Shown: positions 56,194-64,000 of the stretch, piece after piece
How the letters are laid out: each line of letters begins with the position of its first letter
How positions within the stretch are numbered: the first letter of the stretch is position 1
Source of the DNA: Cephalotus follicularis
Taxonomy: Eukaryota; Streptophyta; Magnoliopsida; Oxalidales; Cephalotaceae
DNA: 64,000 bases
Direction: 5' to 3'
Assembly: GCA_001972305.1 (NCBI GenBank)
Contig: BDDD01001456.1
Span: 62,001-126,000 of the forward strand
Notes under the pieces: generated by a model
Seen by the model: the letters and a program-made list of their open reading frames with translations, nothing else
The model's database searches: none
What the model was told of the DNA's origin: nothing
Position numbers and translations under genes: made by a program

Positions 56194-57400
56194 TCAAAAA
56201 AACAAGTGCGGATATCGCTCCCGAATATGCTCCTCAAGCTCCCAAGTAGCCTCTCGTTCGGAATGATTCTTCCACAGCACTTCCACAAAAGAAACGGTCT
56301 TGCTACGTGTCACTCGTTCCTGTCGATCCAGAATAGCCTCGGCCTCCTCGTCGCAAGATAGGTCCTCCCGAATACGGTCCAACGGATAGTGAACCACATG
56401 TAGGGGCTGATACTGATAACCTCTCAGCAAGGACACGTGGAACACATTATGAACATGTGCTAACTGCAGAGGCAAAGCTAACCGATAAGCAACCGTGCCT
56501 ACCTTCTCCAAAACTTTGAAAGGCCCGATAAACCGCGGACTCAACTTTCCCTTCAGCCCAAAACGTTGGACTCCTTTCCAAGGTGAATCTTTCAAAAACA
56601 CATGTTCACCCACCTTGAACTCCAAGTCCCTCCGATGTCTGTCCGCATAACTCTTCTGTCAAGACTGAGCTGCTTTCAATCTCTCCCTTGCTATGGCCAC
56701 TTTCTCGGTAGTGATGTGCACTAGCTCGGGTCCCTCGATAACTCGCTCTCCAACCTCATCCCAACATGTCAGAGCTTGACACTTCCTCCCATACAGAGCT
56801 TCAAACGGAGTCATACCGATACTAGCGTGCCAACTGTTATTGTAGGCAAACTCCACCAAGCTCAAATACTTATCCCAGCTCCCAGTCCACTCTAAAGCAC
56901 AAGACCTCCACATATCTTCTAGGGTCTGGATGGTTCTCTCAGTCTGCCCATCTGTCTGTGGATGGAAAGTTGTACTGTAACTGAGCCTAGTACCCCAAGC
57001 TTTCTGGAACCCTTTCCAAAACAACGAAGTGAAACGAGGATCCCTATCCGAAACAATGGATACCGGAGTCCCATGTAGTCTCACTATCTCATGCTGAAAC
57101 ACCTCAGCCAAACGATCCACCGAAAAGTCCTCTCGGATAGCCAAGAAGTGAGCCGATTTAATCAATCGATCCACTACTACCCAGATAGCATCGTTCCTTC
57201 TGAAAGTTCTCGGCAAACCCGTAACGAATTCCATCGATATACTTTCCCATTTCCATACCGGAACTTCCAAGGGCTGTAACAAACCACTAGCACGCTGGTG
57301 CTCAATATTTACCTGCTGACAGATCAAACACTTCCCAACGTACTCCGCTACATCTCTTTTCATTCCATTCCACCAGAAGTTCTTCTTCAAGTCTCTATAC
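56194..57400 (-). pseudogene. Gypsy Z integrase and chromodomain-like tail
   Basis: Zinc domain ([30 protein letters not shown]) near 57310-57390. Core: [50 protein letters not shown] and [20 protein letters not shown]. Tail: GPFKVLEKVGTVAYRLALP, VFHVSLLRGYQ, RSKTVSFVEVLWKNH and EHIRERYPHLFF, the Tekay/Del chromodomain-like end. Fossil. Confidence 0.9.
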
Positions 57401-57769
57401 ATTTTCGTAGAACCCGAATGTATAGAAAATGGAGAACTGTGTGCCTCTGACAAAACAGCATCTCTAATAGAAGAATCTGACGGAACACACAACCAATTAC
57501 CCAGCCATATGACACCATACTCATCCATACAAAATTCCGATTGCTTACCCTTTTCAACATTCTGGACTAAGGCCCAAAGCTCACCATCATCACTCTGAGC
57601 TGTCTTAATCCGAGATATAAGAGTAGGCTCAACATTCATTGCAGCAACATAACCTTCAGAACCCCGAACATACAGATACAAATCCATCCGCTCCATATCG
57701 GCTATCAACTGCGGCTGAGTAAGCAAAGCCGCTACACTCCCAGAACTCTTCCGACTAAGAGCATCAGCA

Positions 57770-58960
57770 AGCACATTCGCTTTACCAGGATGGTACTGAA
57801 AGTTCAGATCATAGTCTTTCAGAAGTTCTAACCACCTTCTCTGACGCATGTTCAACTCTTTATGCGTAAAGATATACTTGAGACTCTTATGATCGGTAAA
57901 GACGTCACAAGTTTCTCCGTACAAGTAGTGCCTCAAAATCTTCAACGCAAACACTACAGCTGCCAATTCGAGATCATGTGTAGGATAGTTCACTTCATAA
58001 GGCTTCAACTGTCTCGAAGTGTAAGCTATCACATGACCGTGTTGCATCAAAACACACCCCAAACCCTTTTTGGAAGCATCGCTGTAAATCTGGTATCCAC
58101 CCGACCCAGATGGTAAACGAAGAATCGGTGCCGACACAAGACCATTCTTCAGTTTCTCAAAACTTGCTTCTCGCTCCTCATTCCATTCAAACTTCGCTCC
58201 TTTCCTCATAAGCTGAGTTAGTGGTAAGGCTATAGAGGAAAAGCCTTCCACAAACCGCCTATAATATCCAGCCACACCCAAGAAGCTCCTAACCTCCGTC
58301 ACTGTGGTAGGTCTAGGCCATTTAGTAATAGCCTCAAATTTAGCAGGATCCACACAGATACCTTCAGCTGTAACCACATGACCCAAAAAATGCCACCTGT
58401 TCCAACCAGAACTCACACTTTGAGAACTTCGCGTAAAGCTGATTCTTCCTCAGAATACCCAGCACAATGCGAAGCTGTTCTTCATGTTCTTCCTTCGACT
58501 TAGAATACACAAGAATGTCATCTATGAAGATAATAACAAACTGATCAAAGTACTCATGAAACACCCTATTCATCAGATTCATGAAAACTGTCGGTGCATT
58601 AGTGAGTCCGAAAGGCATCACCAAAAACTAATAATGCCCATACCGAGTACGAAAAGTAGTTTTAGGCACATCTTCATCCTTTATACGTAGCTGATGATAT
58701 CCCGATCTTAAATCGATCTTTGAGAAATACCGAGCATCTTGGAGTTGATCAAACAAGTCATCAATCCTAGGTAGCGGGTATTTATTCCGAACAGTAATTC
58801 GGTTCAACTCTCTGTAGTCTATGCATAACCTCATAGACCCGTCTTTCTTCTTTACAAATAGAACTGGAGCACCCCATGGCGAAACATTAGGCCGAATAAA
58901 ACCCCGATCCAACAGCTCTTGCAACTGTTCCTTCAACTCTTTCAGTTCCAACGGTGCCAT
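57770..58960 (-). pseudogene. Gypsy Z reverse transcriptase and RNase H
   Basis: [60 protein letters not shown] and the catalytic [11 protein letters not shown] near 58510. RNase [57 protein letters not shown] and [11 protein letters not shown] near 57760. Fossil. Confidence 0.92.
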
Positions 58961-59074
58961 TCTGTAAGGTGCCTTAGATAAAGGTGCCGCTCCAAGAATG
59001 AGTTAGATGGTAAACTCCACTTCCCGTTGCGGTGGCAAACCCGGTAATTCCTCCAGAAACACGTCAGAAAATTC

Positions 59075-59754
59075 TCATACCACAGGATAGTCTTCAAGGC
59101 GAGGCTCAACCTTTGAGACATCCTTCACAACACCTAGGAAACCTTCAGCGCCCTTAGCCACCAATTTCTGAGCCATCAGAGCTGATATAACCTTCACTTC
59201 TTTCCTAGGCTGTGAACCCTGATAAACAAAATCAGGTCTATTCACATCCCCAAACAGAACCCTCCGAGCATAGCAGTAGATCGTGGGTCGATGTCGATCC
59301 AACCAGTTCATACCCAGAATCATATCGAAGTCATACATATCGATAGGCAGAAGATCCGCATCACGAACCCGATCATCGAAAACAAGAGGACAAGCAAAAA
59401 AACACTCAGATATCACAATAGAAGAACCCGTAGGGGAAGAACCAAAGTTGGATCAAGCAACTGTGAAGACATCCCAAGATGCCGAACAAAAGACCTCGCT
59501 ACAACCGAGTGGGTCCATCCAGTATCATACAAAACATAAGCCCTACGGTTACCAACAGAAATAAAGCCCAAAACAGTACCTGGTGCATTAGCAGCCTGCT
59601 GAGTCGTGATAGCAAAGACACGACCTCCCATATTGCACTGTCCATGATCTGCATTGTTTCCCTTCCTTTCCTTCGCAAGAGGGTCTGGACAATCCTTCAC
59701 GAAATTCCCTTTCTGACCACACACAAAACAGGCCCCGATAGCCTTGTAGCACAC
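59075..59754 (-). pseudogene. Gypsy Z zinc knuckle and protease region
   Basis: Zinc knuckle CFVCGQKGNFVKDC (near 59690-59735); protease with RAYVLYDTGWTHSVVARSF, where the catalytic triplet appears as DTG, and YDFDMILGMNWLDRHRPTI near 59290-59350. Fossil. Confidence 0.85.
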
Positions 59755-59844
59755 TCCAACTGGATGCTGTATACCACATATATCACATTTGGCAATCTGG
59801 ACATCCGCAGCTCCCTGTGTCTGCCTCTGGTCATTACCGGGATG

Positions 59845-60618
59845 TTACTGTCCCTGGTTATCATTCCTGTTCCCTCGCTTGCCATTTCTATTCTTGTAAT
59901 TCTGTCCAGAACCTTGCCCTTGAGAATCGCCTCTGTTTCTCTTTCTGTCACTCTCTTGAGGAGCTGACTGGAAATCTAACCTTTCCAGCTCTATGTTCTT
60001 CGCTGCATTTGCCACTTCAGAAACATCAGCAAATCTGGCGTTGATCAGTTTACCCCGGAGCTGATAATGCAACTTCCACTTAAACTTTTCTGCCTGCTCC
60101 AGTGATGTCCCCGCCGCGGACCCAGCAAAACCAGCAAGCCTAGTGAAACGAGTCAGAAACTCTGTCACCGACTCTCCATCCTTCTGTCTGGTATTAATGA
60201 ACTCCCTGGCGCAAGCCTCCTTATCAGCAGTGGGAAAGTACTGCTGATAAAAGACTTCGCAAAACTCGGACCAGGTCAAAGTCTCCGCATAGCTTCCACC
60301 CTTAGCCAAATCCACAGCTTTCCACCATTTCTGAGCATCACCCTCAAGCTTGTAAATAACTGGCTTAATCTTCTGTTCATCACTGCAACCAAGCACATCG
60401 AAGATCTTATCCATATGAGCAATCCAGTGCTCAGCCTCCACGGGAGTCATGGCTGAGCTGAAAGACTGCTGTCTCTGCATCTGGAACTGCTCTAGCCAGA
60501 TATACGTGGGCGTGTCAGTCCTGCCCCCAGCTTCTCTTCCCAACTGAACATCAGCTGGAGCATCCTCAGCAACAACCGGCTCCCTACAGCCCCGATCCCG
60601 ATTCTGCTCACTCAACAC
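59845..60618 (-). pseudogene. Gypsy Z gag
   Basis: Retrotrans_gag fold: MTPVEAEHWIAHMDKIFDVL, YKLEGDAQKWWKAVDLAKGG, WSEFCEVFYQQYFPTADKEA and DGESVTEFLTRFTRLAGFAG, then a basic linker (GSGQNYKNRNGKRGNRND). A longer N-terminus to about 60735 is likely. Different from D/F gag, so Z is a separate family. Fossil. Confidence 0.9.
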
Positions 60619-60887
60619 GCGTCATACCTCCTGAGCGACCGCCTGACGTACAAGCTCCTCCATAGACGGCTCATTTCTGACTCCCTGAGCCTCCACGGGT
60701 GCAGTCCTCCGAGCAGCGTTCCTTGTACGTGCCATCTACAAAAGGTACCCAAAGCATAAAACATCACAAGGAACAAAACCAAAACAAAAAACATATCATA
60801 AAATCAAAACCGAAACAGCCTAACCCAGTGTCTACCCAATCTCACAAGTCAAACCTAGTTAGGTCTTCTAAGGAAACAAAACCTAAT

Positions 60888-60899
60888 TCTCTGATACCA
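60888..60899 (-). promoter_or_regulatory. Gypsy Z primer binding site
   Basis: TGGTATCAGAGA on the minus strand, five bases after the LTR end GTTACA. Confidence 0.9.
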
Positions 60900-62181
60900 A
60901 AACCTGTAACACCCCCGGACGGCGGGAGTCGTCACAGGACATAATACAGAACCTATCATAACATATCGTATCATATACATAACATATGTAATCAAATCAT
61001 TTCTTTATTAGCCAAAACGTGGCGGTCTTATCATAACTGAAACATTAAAACTTAACAATATAGCATTTTTGAATAACCTTAAACATATCTGAGTTCCCAA
61101 TTTAAATCATAAAAACATAAGTGTCATAGTTTATGACCACATAACATAGGGATCACACTCCTAGAGATCCTAACACATAGGGTGGTCATCTCTCGTCACA
61201 TTTTCCCCCGCTGCTCCTGAAAACCTGCCTTATGGAAAATAAAAATGCGGTTGAGCAAACCTCAGTACGGATAAGGGAATATAAAACAGTAACGATAAGT
61301 TTAAAAACAGTACGATTCATAACAGAAATATTAAGTAAATGAAACAAATAAATAATCGTAAAATCACAATTGTACTTTCATAAAATCCATATAACTTTCG
61401 AAACATTTACGATGCATTTCATCAAATCATTTACGAATCATATGTCATACTGAGCCACATACATATCACATAACATAAATTTTGCAAGGGAGGCGCTAAT
61501 TCCACATGCCCACTAGAATTGAAGTGTACGGCACTACACAAGTCAATTCTCACATAACACATATCCGATCACACCTCGGATCACATATCTGATCACACCT
61601 CAGATCACATAAACTAGAATCGATTCATACGCCTCTATCATACATAGCGGATCCATAAATCCACCTCATGGGATTTATTCATACACTCAGACACGCCGTA
61701 GTCTAATCACACCGCTACGGAAGTGTCACGTCCCCGTGCCAGGCCTACGACGTGCCTATGGTACGCCCCATAGGTGGGTACAATGCTCAGTATTCAATTA
61801 TTCCGAAAACATTGATTTATCGAAATCAATTTTAAACCACATAAAATATGCTTTCACAAAACATATCGGAAAACCGCTCACAACGGTATCATAACATACA
61901 TTTCATAACCCAAATCATCAACTCATTTATACTTTGCTATAAAGAGGTGATCGTAACATATCGTATCATTTCATATCATATACATAAAGTCAGAATCATT
62001 TAAAAATGTCAAACCAACTTCATTTTCGAAACGTGTCAAAAACATTATCAATTTCATAAACGAACAAGCATAGCATAAAGCAAAACTAATTTTATTTGAT
62101 AAGATCATAAGAGTGTATCAAGGAACGAAGTATCCGTACCTTATGCGTTCACAATGCACTTACGGATAGGTGATTTAAAAC

Positions 62182-62628
62182 TGTTGGCCTTTGCCACCCC
62201 GTTTAATTGCATAAACATATGTTATTTTGATGATTAACAAACATAGTTTACTTGTATGCATAAATCCTTGAGTTATAACTTCATATACTCACTTGATTTT
62301 ATGTCCAAAGTTGTGCCAAGAACTCTTATGCAGATACAGGCCAATCCAGCCGACTGGTAGGCAATCCAGTCGACTGCGAGCGAAGTTTGTTGGAGCTCGG
62401 TTGGAGTTTCAAGCCCGGATTGAGGCATACCTAGTGAAATACTCAAGGGGAGGCCTTGGGGAGTGGACGTAGGCGGTTTGCCGAACCACTATACATCCGT
62501 TTGCAATTCTCTTAACCCTACACTCTTTACTTTTCCGCAATTGTGTGTTTGAGTAAATTGTTTTAATTGTGGTATATTTGCTAGATATTTTTTATAAGTT
62601 TATTCACCCCCCCTCTAGACTTCCAACA
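62182..62628 (+). mobile_element. Solo LTR of the Copia A family
   Basis: TGTTGGCCTTTGCC to ACTTCCAACA, 447 bp, flanked by AAAAC on both sides (62177-62181, 62629-62633). The other Z LTR has AAAAC once, so the insertion is exact. Its ends match the Copia A LTR (1405 bp), but it carries only two palindromes (CAGCCGACTG, CAGTCGACTG, 20 bp apart). It keeps the 'GAGTGGACGTAGGCGG' block. Left by LTR-LTR recombination; natural remnant. Confidence 0.93.
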
Positions 62629-62802
62629 AAAACAACTCCACTTGAGGCTCAACAATCTAAAATACACCAAAGCCATACGTATAAGAGTCTAATACACATC
62701 AGAAACATTAAACAGACTCATGAGAGTGTTTGGAAAAGACCCGGATCGATTCGGAGAACAAACAGAGCAAAACAGTTGAAAACAATACATTTTAGGGCAA
62801 AA

Positions 62803-63020
62803 CAGTCGACTATTACAGAGCACCAGCCGACTGGAGAAGCTTGGCAGTCGACTAATCACATGGCTAGTCAACTACTCAAACTAGAATGCAGGCAGTCGAC
62901 TGGTTCATTGATCCAGTCGACTACTCAACCCAAGAAAGTCGACTGTGTTCATATGGCAGTTGACTGTTCATCCAATCCAGCCTACTGTCCACAAGAACAG
63001 CCGACTGTTCTGGACGACAG
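62803..63020. repeat. Z right LTR palindrome array
   Basis: Same array as 54834-55050, with several motifs closer to CAGTCGACTG than in the left copy (for example GGCAGTCGACTAAT against GCATTCGACTAAT). Steps about 21 bp. Confidence 0.88.
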
Positions 63021-64000
63021 AACAGTAGGAAACTAGACAATTCAATACAGAAACTGATTCAAACGAGTACCACGTTAAACGAGAGACATATGGACACCAA
63101 TATACGACCATATATGACATTTAGGTGACATGGAAACACAAAATGAACACTGAACAAGATAATCAGTGGCTTAACTTCAAAGGAGGGCAAGAAAACATGC
63201 ATACACATATGTCCATATTCTGTCCATTATCATTTACAGATGTTATAAAACCAGTTTGTGACAAGTTTAGATATATCAATCATGTTAACAGACCTACTAA
63301 CACCATGGCTAAACATATAAACGTAGGAATTGAAACTAAAGGACAGTAAGAGCATAAAACTCAAACCATAACATTGCAGCAAAACCATAGCAGAAAGGAA
63401 CGAATTAACTGACCTGTAATGGTATAAAGAACACAGAAACCGTACGAGAAACACCACAATTCTATGATCACAAGGCTGAACACAGAAACAAAACAAAAGA
63501 GAAGGAAAAACAAATATACAAACTCAAAGCTTGTCAAGGAAATATGATCAAAAGTCAACAAGGGATAATAATCAAACCTGATTTGATGAAGAACACAGCA
63601 ATCACAAGAACACAAAAATTCTCACTTCTAACTTTGGCAGTGACTTCACAGAAGGGAGAGGCAATCATATAATAATGACAATGTCTCTCACAAAAAGGAA
63701 AAAGGGAGACAGAATCTGCCAAAAAGGGAAGAAGAGAGGATTTCCAGGGATTTAGAATGGAAAGAAGAGATTTTTTCCGTGTGGAAGTAATGAGGGGAGA
63801 GAGTGTTCAGGAGAAAGGAGGAAGAAATAGGAAAGAAAAGAAGAAAGAAGAAAGAAAAAGGAAAAAGGAAAGAAAAATAAAAGAAAAATAAATAAAATTA
63901 TTAAAATGAAATAATAGGATTTTAAAACAAATAAAAGGAATTTGTTGTAATAAATAAATTTTGATAAAAATAACAATAAACCCAAACCCAACAGAGCATT

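Larger units (their letters stand above)
53390..64000 (-). mobile_element. Gypsy element Z, Tekay/Del type (fossil, cut by right edge)
   Basis: Minus strand. 5' LTR at right (60905-64000 and a few bases beyond), primer site (60888-60899), gag, zinc knuckle, protease, RT, RNase H, integrase, chromodomain-like tail, and 3' LTR (53390-56037). About 400 bases of LTR compared by eye differ by about 3 to 4 percent, largely C/T and A/G changes. Left flank GCGAC is the expected 5-bp target copy. Broken, with about six to eight breaks. A solo LTR sits in its right LTR. Confidence 0.92.
60905..64000 (-). repeat. Gypsy Z 5' LTR with solo-LTR insertion
   Basis: Colinear with 53390-56037 except for an insertion at 62182-62628. 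It ends a few bases short of its start because of the window edge. The palindrome array is at 62803-63020. Confidence 0.92.

Noticed and set aside
1-64000. tRNA, rRNA, miRNA hairpin or organelle inserts
   Set aside because: Scanned by eye for tRNA box motifs and conserved rRNA blocks on both strands and saw none; the only tRNA-related sequences are primer binding sites.

Overview
This window reads as heterochromatic, repeat-packed DNA from a flowering plant, probably a eudicot; the species cannot be fixed from the sequence. I find no host gene, tRNA, rRNA or organellar insert. Nearly all of it is LTR retrotransposon fossils in two groups. The first is Ty1/Copia elements with Sirevirus traits: LTRs opening TGTTG, a TGGTATCAGAGA-type primer site, several GGGGGA purine tracts before the 3' LTR, and an extra reading frame after pol. 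The second is Ty3/Gypsy elements of Tekay/Del chromovirus type: TGT...ACA LTRs of 1.4 to 2.7 kb, gag-pol, and a chromodomain-like pol tail. A CACTA (En/Spm) DNA transposon remnant is also present.

Layout. 1-2925: Copia B (minus), running off the left edge. 2955-12462: Copia A (minus), nearly full length with a third reading frame, apparently inserted in B's 5' LTR, whose other part is 12463-13583. 13584-14701: old Gypsy-type LTR remnant. 14702-15576: very old Copia RT/RNase H. 15577-23218: Gypsy D (minus). 23219-30460: Copia C (plus), shortened, with a third reading frame. 30461-47407: two tandem Gypsy copies, E and F (plus), sharing a middle LTR that is itself split by a patchwork of Copia pieces (34751-40851). 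47408-51130: CACTA remnant with visible introns. 51131-53389: degenerate repeats and a GC-rich LTR piece. 53390-64000: Gypsy Z (minus), running off the right edge, with a solo LTR of the Copia A family in its right LTR.

The most striking signal is not a gene. LTRs of unrelated Copia and Gypsy elements carry arrays of short palindromes with a TCGA core, repeated mostly every 21 bp. Three arm types occur: CAG-TCGA-CTG (A, E, F, Z, solo LTR), AAGCG-TCGA-CGCTT (C, D) and GACA-TCGA-TGTC (B, G, H). In the Copia LTRs the array sits just upstream of a TATA box. In B, C, G and H a CAACGG box lies exactly 23 bp before CTATAAA in all six copies read. In A and C a shorter array with the element's own arm type also lies between pol and the third reading frame, in A followed by a TATA-like box. 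This suggests a shared cis-regulatory module that grows and shrinks in 21-bp steps; its function is inference.

All retroelement entries are fossils. Their parts are given as domain spans, and every internal region I could read through appears broken.
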